Shown here: positions 44,724-53,114 of the stretch, one piece after another
Layout: each line of letters starts with the position of its first letter
Numbering within the stretch: the stretch's first letter is position 1
Assembly: GCF_000702445.1 (NCBI RefSeq)
Contig: NZ_JNIF01000003.1
Location: 2,294,001-2,358,000 of the forward strand
DNA from: Bryobacter aggregatus MPL3
Lineage (GTDB): Bacteria > Acidobacteriota > Terriglobia > Bryobacterales > Bryobacteraceae
DNA length: 64,000 nucleotides
Direction of reading: 5' to 3'
The notes under the pieces: model-generated
What the model saw: only the letters and a program-made list of their open reading frames with translations
Database searches by the model: none
Told to the model about the DNA's origin: nothing
Program-made: the position numbers and the translations under genes

Positions 44724-45560
44724 ATGAACTCAGTAAAAACGGTCTTATTGTTAGGTGGGATGTCGGGCTTTCTCTTGCTGATGGGGGAGACCTTCGGGGG
44801 AAGGCAAGGTTTGATGCTGGCCTTGGGGGGCGCAGTCCTCATGAACTTCTTTAGTTACTTCTTCTCGGAGAAGATGGCTCTGTCGATGTCTGGCGCGCAA
44901 CGGGTGAGCGATGCGGAACACCCGCAAATCTATGCCCGCCTTGCCCCCATGACGGAGCGCCTGACGCAGAAGATGGGGATCCCGATGCCGAAGCTTTGGG
45001 TGCTGCCGGAAGAGTCGCCCAACGCTTTTGCGACGGGGCGGAATCCGGAACATGCTTCGGTGGCGGTGAGTGCCGGTTTGCTCGAGGTGATGAATGACTC
45101 GGAGTTAGAAGCGGTGGTGGCTCATGAGTTGGGCCATGTCAAGAACCGCGATATTCTGATCAGCTCCATTGCTGCTACCCTGGGCGCGGCCATTACTGGC
45201 TTGGCCCGATTTGGGATGTTCTTCGGGGGCCGTCGCGATGACGATGGAGAGAGCCGCGGCAGTGGTGGCATCTTCATGCTCTTTCTGGCCCCGATCGCTG
45301 CCCTATTGATCCAGATGGCCGTTTCGAGAACTCGTGAGTATTCTGCGGATGCCACCTCGGCGAAGTACACCGGCTCTCCCACCGGATTAGTGAATGCTTT
45401 ACGGAAACTGGATTCCTGGTCCCAGCGCATTCCGATGGAAGCTGCGCCGTCGATGTCTCACATGTATATCTTTCCGCCCCTGCTGGGTGGCCTCGGCCGG
45501 CTCTTCTCTACGCACCCGTCAACAGAGCAACGTATTGCTGCCCTGTTGGGGAATCGCTAA
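44724..45560 (+). CDS. htpX: HtpX-like membrane zinc metalloprotease (M48)
   Basis: 278 residues. Two N-terminal transmembrane helices (TVLLLGGMSGFLLLMGETF and GLMLALGGAVLMNFFSYFF) precede the zinc motif HELGH in VAHELGHVKNRD, with the downstream Glu ligand in SRTREYSADATS. Two more hydrophobic segments lie between. HtpX degrades damaged membrane proteins together with FtsH. AGGAGAG precedes the ATG. The methyltransferase gene starts on the last base of its stop codon. Confidence 0.93.
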   Translation: MNSVKTVLLLGGMSGFLLLMGETFGGRQGLMLALGGAVLMNFFSYFFSEKMALSMSGAQRVSDAEHPQIYARLAPMTERLTQKMGIPMPKLWVLPEESPNAFATGRNPEHASVAVSAGLLEVMNDSELEAVVAHELGHVKNRDILISSIAATLGAAITGLARFGMFFGGRRDDDGESRGSGGIFMLFLAPIAALLIQMAVSRTREYSADATSAKYTGSPTGLVNALRKLDSWSQRIPMEAAPSMSHMYIFPPLLGGLGRLFSTHPSTEQRIAALLGNR

Positions 45561-46726
45561 TGAAGCGATTGCGTGTTAGCCGGAAGGCAGCCCAGCGGCT
45601 TGAAGCGGGGCACCAATGGGTGTACCGGGGCGAAATGGCAGGGGACTTGGAGGCCGATGCCCTCGAGTCCGTCCTGCTTTGTGATGAGCGTGGCCGGTTG
45701 CTCGGCAGCGCCTTGGTGGATGCAAGGTCCCCGGTTCCGGTGCGGCTCTATTCCCGGAAAGAAACTGCCTTTGATCAGACGTTGCTGGAAGCTCGCGTCG
45801 ACAAAGCCGTCGCCTGGCGCCAGCGAGTGGTGGCGCCAGATTCTACAGGCTATCGCATGATCTTTAGTGAGGCGGATGGACTGCCGGGACTCACCGTGGA
45901 TCGCTTTGGCGACAGTCTTGCCTTTCAATGTAATTCTAGAAATTACATATCTTCGATTGAGATCATTGCCGACAGGATATGGGATCAATTCGGAAGAGAA
46001 AAGAACACGGGTTGTGTGGTGAGTGAAGAAGGAGAAACACGCCGATTGGTTCGCGGAGACACTTCGAGCGCGAAATCGACTTACCTCTTAAATGGCTTCA
46101 CAATGCAGGCAGACCTGCTCGATGGGCCGAAGACCGGGGCGTTCCTCGATCAGCGGGAGAACTATCTGGCTGTGAGTCATTGGGCGAAGTTGTTTTGTCC
46201 GGAAGGGAATGCGCTGGACCTGTATTCGTCCTCGGGAGGTTTTGCGCTGCATCTGGCGCGTGTGACAAAACAGGTTGATGCCGTAGATTCGTCTGCAACC
46301 TCGATTCAAACCATTGCTGGCAACGCAGAGCGCAATGAGATTCAGAACGTGCGGGCCATCCAATCGGATGTCAAGCAGTTTCTGCGTGGGTTGGGGCAAG
46401 CGCGCCGCCGTTACAATTGTGTTGTTGCGGATCCACCGGCTTTTGCGAAATCTGTCCAGAAACGAGAAGAGGCGGCCCGCGCCTATTATGATCTGAATCT
46501 CAGAGCTTTAAGCGTGACCGCCCCTGCGGGATTGTTTGTTACTTGTTCTTGTTCCCGTGCAATGAACGAAGAGGATTTCGTGGCGATTCTGCGTCAATGC
46601 GCTGCAGAAAGCCGGAGAAGCTTGAGTTTCGTGGACAAGCGGCGACAGAGTTCCGACCACCGGGAATCTTTGCTCGTTCCGGAAACAAGCTACTTGAAAT
46701 GCCTCATCTTTCGGGTGGACGATTAG
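45560..46726 (+). CDS. rlmI: RlmI-type 23S rRNA cytosine-C5 methyltransferase
   Basis: 388 residues. An N-terminal PUA domain (about 1-75) and an RNA-binding middle (EADGLPGLTVDRFGD) precede the Rossmann-fold methyltransferase. Motifs: GPKTGAFLDQREN, ALDLYSSSGGFALHLA (SAM loop), VVADPPAFAKS, and the TCSCS segment with catalytic cysteines. The E. coli enzyme makes m5C1962. The specific target is inferred; RlmK/RlmI-like paralogues are similar. The start overlaps the htpX stop (TAATG). The 3' end lies within a hairpin. Confidence 0.88.
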   Translation: MKRLRVSRKAAQRLEAGHQWVYRGEMAGDLEADALESVLLCDERGRLLGSALVDARSPVPVRLYSRKETAFDQTLLEARVDKAVAWRQRVVAPDSTGYRMIFSEADGLPGLTVDRFGDSLAFQCNSRNYISSIEIIADRIWDQFGREKNTGCVVSEEGETRRLVRGDTSSAKSTYLLNGFTMQADLLDGPKTGAFLDQRENYLAVSHWAKLFCPEGNALDLYSSSGGFALHLARVTKQVDAVDSSATSIQTIAGNAERNEIQNVRAIQSDVKQFLRGLGQARRRYNCVVADPPAFAKSVQKREEAARAYYDLNLRALSVTAPAGLFVTCSCSRAMNEEDFVAILRQCAAESRRSLSFVDKRRQSSDHRESLLVPETSYLKCLIFRVDD

Positions 46727-46741
46727 TTCGTCCGAAAGATG
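46705..46741. terminator. Hairpin between convergent genes, probable bidirectional terminator
   Basis: CATCTTTCGG (46705-46714) pairs with CCGAAAGATG (46732-46741), and ACGA (46719-46722) pairs with TCGT (46728-46731). This makes a 14-bp stem with a 4-nt bulge. The stop codon of the methyltransferase gene is in and next to the loop. There is no strong T-tract, so function as a terminator is inferred from position between convergent genes. Confidence 0.5.
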
Positions 46742-47035
46742 TTACTCGGCCTTTTTGCCTTTGCGGAAGGCGGCCCAACGCTTCTTTTGCGCGGCAGCGA
46801 TGCGAAGGCGGGCTTCTTCGCTAAGAACACGCTTGCGCCGGGTGGGGGACGGTGAAGGCGCAGATGCGGCGGCTACCGAGGAACTCGTGGTGGAGGGCGC
46901 AGCGGCTTTGCGGCCACCGAGTAAGCCACGGACCATCGAGATTTGTTCTTCGATGCGCTTTTTTTGCAATTCTAGGCCTTCGAGCGCGGCGACCAGAATT
47001 GAGGGGTCTTGCATTTGGGAAGTGGGACGAGCCAT
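46742..47035 (-). CDS. Small protein with basic C-terminal 'ARLRIAAAQKKRWA' motif
   Basis: 97 residues: an N-terminal coiled-coil-like helix (ILVAALEGLELQKKRIEEQI), a low-complexity Ser/Ala/Pro linker (about 45-65), and a conserved basic end (RRKRVLSEEARLRIAAAQKK, RWAAFRKGKK). The end motif is common in small proteins of Acidobacteriota and other soil bacteria and resembles AT-hook or histone-like tails. DNA binding is therefore likely but not shown. Transcribed on its own strand, convergent with the methyltransferase gene. Confidence 0.75.
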   Translation of the reverse strand: MARPTSQMQDPSILVAALEGLELQKKRIEEQISMVRGLLGGRKAAAPSTTSSSVAAASAPSPSPTRRKRVLSEEARLRIAAAQKKRWAAFRKGKKAE

Positions 47036-47098
47036 CAGAGATCCTTATAATTATTCTTGTTACAGCAGTGATTACAGAATATCAGAATATTTTCGCCC

Positions 47099-47548
47099 TC
47101 AGAACTGCCTGCGGGAATCCACCAGGATAGTTACAGGGCCATCGTTGATCAGACTGACCTCCATATGGCTGCGGAATTGTCCGGTGCATACGGGGATAGA
47201 CTTGGCCTCAATTGTGGTGACAAGAAGATCAAACAATTCGCGGGCCCGCGCTGGTTCTGCTGCAGCGTCAAATGAAGGCCGGTTGCCCTTCCTCGCATCT
47301 CCATAGAGCGTAAACTGGCTAACCAGCAGCATCTGTCCTCCAGCCTGACTAATATTTCGATTCATCTTTCCCTCCTCATCGTGAAAGATCCGCAACTGTG
47401 CCAACTTGTGTGCCAGGACGGCAACGTCTTTCTCGTCGTCTTCCTTACCCACCGCAGCCAGCACGAGCAATCCCTGTCCGATCTTAGAGATCTGAACACC
47501 CTCAACTGCTACAGATGCTTCAAGAACCCGTTGGATCACGGCTCTCAT
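47099..47548 (-). CDS. dtd: D-aminoacyl-tRNA deacylase
   Basis: 149 residues, typical length. Starts MRAVIQRVLEASVAVEGVQI. Active-site motifs are SQFTLYGDARKGNRPSF (the Ser-Gln motif) and the cross-subunit Gly-cis-Pro-type region near DGPVTILVDS, written NDGPVT here. It hydrolyses D-amino acids from mischarged tRNA. Its ATG overlaps the malQ stop by 4 nt (ATGA), so the two are translationally coupled although functionally unrelated. Confidence 0.95.
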   Translation of the reverse strand: MRAVIQRVLEASVAVEGVQISKIGQGLLVLAAVGKEDDEKDVAVLAHKLAQLRIFHDEEGKMNRNISQAGGQMLLVSQFTLYGDARKGNRPSFDAAAEPARARELFDLLVTTIEAKSIPVCTGQFRSHMEVSLINDGPVTILVDSRRQF

Positions 47549-49524
47549 GAGAAGAGCCCTCGAACGGAGGCTGCCGCCCAGGACTGGAGCCTCCGGGCTG
47601 TCCGTTCCTGTGTCAGAAACGCTTCAATCGGCACAGAGCAGCGGCGCCGCCAGTTGGGGTGCTGTGTTGTGGTGCCAGGTAGATTCTGCTGCAACTCTTC
47701 TCCTGTGATTTCTTCAAGATTCAGAAGGGTAAGCCGTGAGGGACAGGCCACGAGAAAGCGACAGAGAGCGTCAAAATAGGCGTCTCGATTCGATTCTCCT
47801 TCCGGCAAAGTGAAGGCTGTCGCCAACTCTCGAATGTCAGACCGGCGCACGGTATAGGAGGGTTCGAGCTCGGATTCGGGCATGGTTCCCGCCTCGAGCC
47901 GGGCGCGGAGGTCACTTCCAGCTAACCAGCCATCAAAGGTGGGTAAATCGTGGGTGGTGAATGACGCAATCGCTTGCATTGGAAAGCGCTCCGCAGAGTG
48001 AAAGCCTTGACTATCACGTTCAAACAACAGCAGCCGGTAACTGAGGATCTGGAATTGGTTCAGGGCCTCGCGAAAGTAATCGGGCATCGTGCCAAGATCC
48101 TCACCAATCACCAGATAACCGCCGCGCTGGCTTTCAAGCGCAAGAATCAATAAGAGATCGCGAAAATGATCCCGTACATAGGCCCCTTCCCGCGCACTCA
48201 CCCCATCCGGAATCCAATAGAGGCGCGCCAGACGCATCACATGATCGAAGCGTAGCGCGCCGCCATGGCGGGAGGCGGAGCGGATCGATTCAATGAAATA
48301 GCGATATCCGGAGTTGGCATGCCGCTGGGGATGGAGGGCAGGAAAGCCCCAGTCCTGGCCTGCTTCATTGAAGTCGTCGGGCGGCGAGCCGACGCGCACA
48401 TGAGGGGCGAAGAGCTCCTGATAGGCCCAATGATCGGCGCCGACGCGGTCTGTGGCCAAGGCAAGATCGTGATAGAGTCCGATCGAATAGCCCAGTTGCC
48501 GGACCGTCGTTTGGGTGTCCTGCAACTGTTGTTCGGCACAAGCCTCGATGAAGGCAAAGAACCCAATGGATCGTTGGAGTTTCTGCTGCAATCGTTGTGA
48601 TTCCGGAGATTGCGGATTCTGATAGGGCTCCGGCCATTGCCGCCAGTGCCAGACCGTGGCATCGCGGCGGTGGAAGTAGCGATCAAAGGCCATATAAGTG
48701 CAATAGTTGCTGACCCAGGAGGAGGAGGCCACTTTTTGCTTGCGGGACGCTCGATACAAGAGAGCAAGAAAAAATCGTTTAATCCGCGCAACCGCCTCAT
48801 AATCGATCCATTCTGCGGCGCGCAGGGCACGGAGTCTCTCTTGAAACTCTGCCGAGCGTACGATCCGTTGCGCCAAAGGACAATGCTCGAATGCGGGAAT
48901 TTTCTCGATATCGAGATAGAGCAGATTATAAGAGAAGATACTGAGCGGTAAATACGGACTTGTATTATAGGGGACCCGGTTGTGAATCGCGTGTAATGGA
49001 TTGAGCGCAATAAAGTCAAACGAAACCTGTGCACGGAGAATGCGGGCAAAGTTCGCAAGGTCGGTGAAATCGCCGCAGCCCCAGTTGCGGCCACTCTGGA
49101 GTGATGGCAGGAAACAATTGATTCCATTCGACTTTTTCGGGGAATCGGGGAGATAGCAGACGCCAGGACTGAGGATCCAGAGAAAGCTTGCCGAACGATG
49201 CGCCGTTTGGATTGTAACTTGGTGATAACCGGGAGTTGCCAGGCTCTTGAGTCGCGGCGAGTTCAAGTGGACTTGACTGACTGCACCGTTTTCCCACCGG
49301 ATGGTGAGCGAGAGTTCGCCAACGGCCTCATGAGGTGCCAGATTCAACTGCAATCGCTGGAGAGGATTGGACACGTGTTCGACGAGTGTCTGCTGCGGGC
49401 AGAGATGCGCTTGCTCCGTAGCTGAACGGGTGTGGAGCCAGTCCTCAAGGGCAGCCTCGTCCTCAAGATCAGGGATGCCCGGCGCCAGGGAGGCGGCGAT
49501 TGCCTGTGCGGTGGTGCGAGGCAC
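47545..49524 (-). CDS. malQ: 4-alpha-glucanotransferase (GH77 amylomaltase)
   Basis: 659 residues from GTG 49524. Catalytic landmarks of GH77 are present: RFDHVMRLARLYWIPDG (nucleophile Asp), VIGEDLGTMPDYFREAL (acid/base Glu), and FTTHDLPTFDGW (stabilising Asp). It transfers glucan chains in maltodextrin and glycogen metabolism. The frame stays open 114-140 nt further upstream, encoding [20 protein letters not shown]. That matches the usual MalQ N-terminus, but it contains no ATG, GTG or TTG. The true start may be CTG at 49638, 9 nt after AGAGAGG. Divergent from nuoB. Confidence 0.9.
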   Translation of the reverse strand: MPRTTAQAIAASLAPGIPDLEDEAALEDWLHTRSATEQAHLCPQQTLVEHVSNPLQRLQLNLAPHEAVGELSLTIRWENGAVSQVHLNSPRLKSLATPGYHQVTIQTAHRSASFLWILSPGVCYLPDSPKKSNGINCFLPSLQSGRNWGCGDFTDLANFARILRAQVSFDFIALNPLHAIHNRVPYNTSPYLPLSIFSYNLLYLDIEKIPAFEHCPLAQRIVRSAEFQERLRALRAAEWIDYEAVARIKRFFLALLYRASRKQKVASSSWVSNYCTYMAFDRYFHRRDATVWHWRQWPEPYQNPQSPESQRLQQKLQRSIGFFAFIEACAEQQLQDTQTTVRQLGYSIGLYHDLALATDRVGADHWAYQELFAPHVRVGSPPDDFNEAGQDWGFPALHPQRHANSGYRYFIESIRSASRHGGALRFDHVMRLARLYWIPDGVSAREGAYVRDHFRDLLLILALESQRGGYLVIGEDLGTMPDYFREALNQFQILSYRLLLFERDSQGFHSAERFPMQAIASFTTHDLPTFDGWLAGSDLRARLEAGTMPESELEPSYTVRRSDIRELATAFTLPEGESNRDAYFDALCRFLVACPSRLTLLNLEEITGEELQQNLPGTTTQHPNWRRRCSVPIEAFLTQERTARRLQSWAAASVRGLFS

Positions 49525-49688
49525 GGGCTTGGGGTTTCCCCAAATGCTTTCGTAGCTGAGTTCTAAGCCGAGTTGTTCGGCAACGCGTTCCCGAACAGAT
49601 TTCGGGGCCGCCTGGAGATGTTCTTCGGTGGAGTGCAGTATGGGAATCCTCTCTTTCTCATTCTAGGAAGCATGGGATAATCAAGATT

Positions 49689-50237
49689 ATGGAGAATCGA
49701 ATCGAGCTTGGCGCTGCGCCGGCAGATCTGTTTGCACGCATCGATCAGGATGGCATCGGAGGTGAGGCCGATGGCATCATCACGACGACCTTGGATAGTG
49801 CGATCAACTGGGCGCGCAAGAACTCGATTTGGCCCATGACCTTCGGTTTGGCATGCTGCGCCATTGAAATGATGGCGATGAGCGCTTCCCGTTACGATAT
49901 TGCCCGCTTTGGCGCGGAAGTTTTCCGTGGATCCCCCCGGCAGTCCGATCTGATGATCATCGCCGGGCGTCTTTCTAATAAAATGGCGCCAGTGGCGCGT
50001 CAGTTGTACCAGCAGATGCCGGAACCGAAATGGGTGATCTCGATGGGGGCCTGCGCGACGTCTACCGGTGTTTTCAGCAACTACGCGCTTGTGCCGGTGA
50101 ATCAGGTGATTCCCGTGGATGTATACGTGCCGGGTTGCCCGCCACGTCCAGAACAGCTCATCTACGCCTTGATGATGCTGCAGAAGAAGATCCAAGGCGA
50201 AACCGGGTCCCTGATGAAGACCCTGAATCTCGACTAG
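49689..50237 (+). CDS. nuoB: NADH-quinone oxidoreductase subunit B (solitary copy)
   Basis: 182 residues. The N2 cluster cysteines are visible: the tandem Cys in [14 protein letters not shown], then [14 protein letters not shown] and [10 protein letters not shown]. Complex I subunit B carries the terminal Fe-S cluster near the quinone site. No other nuo gene adjoins it, so this may be a detached subunit or part of a split complex I. GGATAAT lies 7 bp before the ATG and there is no Shine-Dalgarno sequence, which suggests a leaderless mRNA. Confidence 0.93.
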   Translation: MENRIELGAAPADLFARIDQDGIGGEADGIITTTLDSAINWARKNSIWPMTFGLACCAIEMMAMSASRYDIARFGAEVFRGSPRQSDLMIIAGRLSNKMAPVARQLYQQMPEPKWVISMGACATSTGVFSNYALVPVNQVIPVDVYVPGCPPRPEQLIYALMMLQKKIQGETGSLMKTLNLD

Positions 50238-50274
50238 CCCCAAAAAACTCTCAATACAGACTTCCTTCATTGGC

Positions 50275-50301
50275 TCAAGAGAGGAAGGCACCGGCCGATA
50301 A
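50275..50301 (+). promoter_or_regulatory. Sigma28 (FliA)-type flagellar promoter
   Basis: TCAA (50275-50278), a 15-bp spacer, then GCCGATAA (50294-50301). The -10 element is identical to the FliA consensus and the -35 element differs by one base from TAAA. The transcript would have a leader of about 55 nt, with a 6-bp hairpin CCACCT-GAGA-AGGTGG (50326-50341) before flaG. Confidence 0.8.
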
Positions 50302-50363
50302 GTCGGGTACACGCAAAATCATTGTCCACCTGAGAAGGTGGCGATTCCCAATGCAGGTGCCTG

Positions 50364-50654
50364 ATGAAACTTGCGGAGATTTCCCCAGTTCCGGCTGCTG
50401 AGGCAGAGACGTTGACGGTGAAGAGCCGCCAGGAGACGATCGCCCATCACGAGTTGGTGGCCGCTGTGCGGGAATTGGATCTCCCGCAACTCCAGCTGCC
50501 GAATCGGGAGATGAGCATCACCTACGACCGGGAAATTGGACGCTATATCGTTCAGATTCTCGATACGGAGAGTGGACAGGTGGTGCAACAACTGCCGGGC
50601 CGCGATGTGATCGAGCGCGTGCGATTCTATCGGGAATTGGAGCAAAGCTCATAA
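50364..50654 (+). CDS. flaG: FlaG-family flagellar protein
   Basis: 96 residues. The C-terminal half holds the FlaG pattern: MSITYDREIGRYIVQILDTE, then SGQVVQQLPGRDVIERVRFY. The N-terminal half is variable, as is usual. FlaG affects filament length in some bacteria and typically lies beside fliD and fliS. Here it directly precedes fliS under a sigma28-type promoter, fitting late, filament-stage expression. Confidence 0.85.
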   Translation: MKLAEISPVPAAEAETLTVKSRQETIAHHELVAAVRELDLPQLQLPNREMSITYDREIGRYIVQILDTESGQVVQQLPGRDVIERVRFYRELEQSS

Positions 50655-50689
50655 TTTAGCGCCTGGCACCGATATGGAAAGAGTAAGCA

Positions 50690-51133
50690 ATGACTCCTCT
50701 TGCACCCTATCAAACCTATTTGGCTGCCGAGCAAAACTTCCAGGAGCAACGGATCGAAGGCGCTTCTCCGCTCGAGTTAACCTGCATTCTCTACGAAGGG
50801 GCAATCCAGGCTGTAGAGCAGGCCCAACTCTTTCTGAAGCGGGGCGATATCCTCGCTCGTGGACGTTCCATTGCCCGGGCGCAGAGCATCGTGCTCGAAC
50901 TGATGGAAAGCCTGGACCGGAAAAAAGGCGGCGATTTCGCCGACCGGCTGGGCCTGCTCTATGACTACCTGTTGTCGAAGTTGAATGAAGCCCATTCCCA
51001 GCAATCCCTCGAAGCGCTCCAACAGGTACAGAAGCTTCTGGGCGATCTGTTTGCTGCCTGGTCGCAGATTGCGGAACGTCCCGATGGGATGCCGCGCTTA
51101 AGCGAGGAATCGAGTGTCGATCTAGCGGTGTAG
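50690..51133 (+). CDS. fliS: Flagellin export chaperone FliS
   Basis: 147 residues forming a four-helix bundle. The family start is APYQTYLAAEQNFQEQRIEG, followed by SPLELTCILYEGAIQAVEQA and the helix ARAQSIVLELMESLDRKKGG. FliS binds the C-terminus of flagellin and prevents premature polymerisation. Flagellin and fliD are not in the window. Its last 12 bp overlap the 3' end of the convergent flgJ-like gene. Confidence 0.93.
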   Translation: MTPLAPYQTYLAAEQNFQEQRIEGASPLELTCILYEGAIQAVEQAQLFLKRGDILARGRSIARAQSIVLELMESLDRKKGGDFADRLGLLYDYLLSKLNEAHSQQSLEALQQVQKLLGDLFAAWSQIAERPDGMPRLSEESSVDLAV

Positions 51134-51409
51134 GGAGTTGGTGAGTGTCTTTGCGATTCCGAGAGCGCCTTTGTGTGCCATCGCCTTGGCGATGCTCTGT
51201 TCGGCAAACTCGACAATGCCGTCGCTTCCGCCACTGGTCTCTCCGCCCAGCCAGCCACCGCCGCCAGCCTCACGTGAGCTGCGAAGGAGCGAGGAGGCAA
51301 ACATTGCCTCAAATTCTTCGGCCGCTTGTTGGAATCCCTTGATCTTCTCCTGCTTGTTCTCAGGAGCGGATCGCATGGCACTCGCTGCTGAGAGTGCATC
51401 CATTTTCAT
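51122..51409 (-). CDS. flgJ: FlgJ-type rod-binding protein (short form)
   Basis: 95 residues corresponding to the N-terminal rod-scaffold domain of FlgJ: KIKGFQQAAEEFEAMFASSL, then LRSSREAGGGG and IVEFAEQSIAKAMAHKG. The muramidase domain of enterobacterial FlgJ is absent, as in many phyla, so peptidoglycan opening must depend on another enzyme. Its start overlaps the flgI stop by 4 nt. Last gene of the minus-strand rod-ring operon. Confidence 0.85.
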   Translation of the reverse strand: MKMDALSAASAMRSAPENKQEKIKGFQQAAEEFEAMFASSLLRSSREAGGGGWLGGETSGGSDGIVEFAEQSIAKAMAHKGALGIAKTLTNSLHR

Positions 51410-52509
51410 AAGACCTCGATTTCTGCCTCGAGTGCTCCTGCACTCTTGAGAGCCTGTAGAATCGCGATGATGTCGCGAGCCGTCGATCCGATCTGCTTGA
51501 GGGCCTGTACCAGTTCGTCTACTGTAGCGCCGGCGCCCAGCGAGACAGACTTTGCCTTCTCTTCTTTCACCCCCACCGCAATTTGTGGGGTCACGACTGT
51601 CTTTCCGTCGCTCAGTGGTTGGGGCTGCGAGGGGAGGTAGGTGGTTGAGATCTCAATCGCCAGTGCGCCGTGCAGAATGGCAATCGGCCGGAGTCCGACC
51701 TCTTTTCCGATGAGAATCGTTCCTGTCCGTTCGTTGATGACGACTTTAGAGGGCCGCTCGACGCTGACATGGAGTTCCTCGATTTGCGCATAGAACTCGA
51801 CTTCGCGTCCCTGGAACTCTGCTGGGGTCCGGACGAGGATGGCTCCAGCATTTTGTGCCGAGGCAATGGCTTCTCCACTGTGTGGGAATTTCTTGTTGAT
51901 CGCTTCTGTGATCTTTGCTGCGATGCCAAAATCGGCACGAAGCAACTGGAGCCGCAGCCGCGCTCCTGGGGCGATTGAGGGCGCATCTGCTTCGAGTAAC
52001 CCACCGTTGATCACACGGCCGACCGTCGGGTGATTGGTGGTCTGCTGGTTCCCGGCGCCTCCCCGGGCTACAAAGCCTCCCGTGACCAGAGGACCTTGTG
52101 CCACGGCATAGACCTTCCCATTGGCGCCGCGCATGGGTGTCTGGATGAGAACGCCACCTTGGAGATTCTGTGCGTCACCGATCGCGGCAACAGTGACGTC
52201 GAGGCGTGTACCGTTCTGAGCATAAGGAGGGAGATTTGCCGTGACCATCACTGCTGCGACGTTGCGGATGAGTAGGGAGCCTGGATTCACCTGGACGCCG
52301 AGTTTGTCGAGCATTGCGGAAAGGCTCTGTGCAGAGAAGTAGCTTTGCCGTTTATCACCCGTTCCGTTCAGACCCACAACGACGCCATAGCCGAGAAGTT
52401 GGTTCTCTCGAGCGCCTTCGAGTGCGACAAGTTCCCGCACGCGCATCGGGCGGGCGTCGATTGCCAGGGTCGTCGTGGCAGTGATGAGGAGGAGTAATAG
52501 GAGGCGCAT
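51406..52509 (-). CDS. flgI: Flagellar P-ring protein FlgI
   Basis: 367 residues. A signal peptide (LLLLLLITATTTLA) precedes the conserved mature start RVRELVALEGARENQLLGYG, then VVGLNGTGDKRQSYFSAQSL. C-terminal motifs ATVDELVQALKQIGSTARDI and IIAILQALKSAGALEAEIEV are typical. It forms the periplasmic bushing in the peptidoglycan layer around the distal rod. The start overlaps the last base of flgH and the stop overlaps flgJ. Confidence 0.95.
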   Translation of the reverse strand: MRLLLLLLITATTTLAIDARPMRVRELVALEGARENQLLGYGVVVGLNGTGDKRQSYFSAQSLSAMLDKLGVQVNPGSLLIRNVAAVMVTANLPPYAQNGTRLDVTVAAIGDAQNLQGGVLIQTPMRGANGKVYAVAQGPLVTGGFVARGGAGNQQTTNHPTVGRVINGGLLEADAPSIAPGARLRLQLLRADFGIAAKITEAINKKFPHSGEAIASAQNAGAILVRTPAEFQGREVEFYAQIEELHVSVERPSKVVINERTGTILIGKEVGLRPIAILHGALAIEISTTYLPSQPQPLSDGKTVVTPQIAVGVKEEKAKSVSLGAGATVDELVQALKQIGSTARDIIAILQALKSAGALEAEIEVL

Positions 52510-53114
52510 TAGAAAGGAAGAATGCCAAGGAGCAAACGGTAGAGGATATTTGGGCGGCGGATCGAATCTGAGACCAGCCCTTTGCCATTGAGTGAGATCG
52601 CCATCTGACTGACTCGATTGCTCTGGACGGTGTTATTCGCTGCCACATCGGTCCAGCGGACGATCCCACGGATGGCGATCTGGTGTTTCTCGGCGTTGAC
52701 GCCAATGTCTTTAGTGGCACTGACGACGAGGTCGCCGTTCGGCAGAACTTCGACGACACGCCCGGAGACCGTTGTTGTGAGGACATTTGACCGCGACGTT
52801 GAACCCGAACCGGCAAGGCTGTTATCGCCACTCAGGCCGGCAAGGTTGGCCAGGGCGCCGACGGTACTTCTGTTGCCAGCCAGCGAAGTGATGCTCGCCT
52901 TTGCGCTGGATTTCCGGGCTGCGGAGGAGACGCCTTCGCTAATCGCGCTGAGCCGGTCAGAGACCACGATTGTGATGGTATCGCCGACGCGCCGCGCGCG
53001 GAGATCACTCGCCAGGTCTGCATAGCGGCCCACTTCGGAGTAGATGGATCCAGGGGAGTCCTGGGACTGCGCAATGGCCCGCATCGCAAGTAGAACGATG
53101 AAGAAGACTCTCAT
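52509..53114 (-). CDS. flgH: Flagellar L-ring protein FlgH (no lipobox)
   Basis: 201 residues. Core motifs of FlgH are GDTITIVVSDRLSA and GRVVEVLPNGDLVVSATKDI, followed by the GIVRWTDVAANNTVQSNRVS region. FlgH is normally an outer-membrane lipoprotein, but this one has a plain signal peptide (FFIVLLAMRAIAQS) and no cysteine at all. It must assemble the L ring without lipid anchoring. The start overlaps the flgA stop by 4 nt, so the N-terminus is well fixed. Confidence 0.93.
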   Translation of the reverse strand: MRVFFIVLLAMRAIAQSQDSPGSIYSEVGRYADLASDLRARRVGDTITIVVSDRLSAISEGVSSAARKSSAKASITSLAGNRSTVGALANLAGLSGDNSLAGSGSTSRSNVLTTTVSGRVVEVLPNGDLVVSATKDIGVNAEKHQIAIRGIVRWTDVAANNTVQSNRVSQMAISLNGKGLVSDSIRRPNILYRLLLGILPF

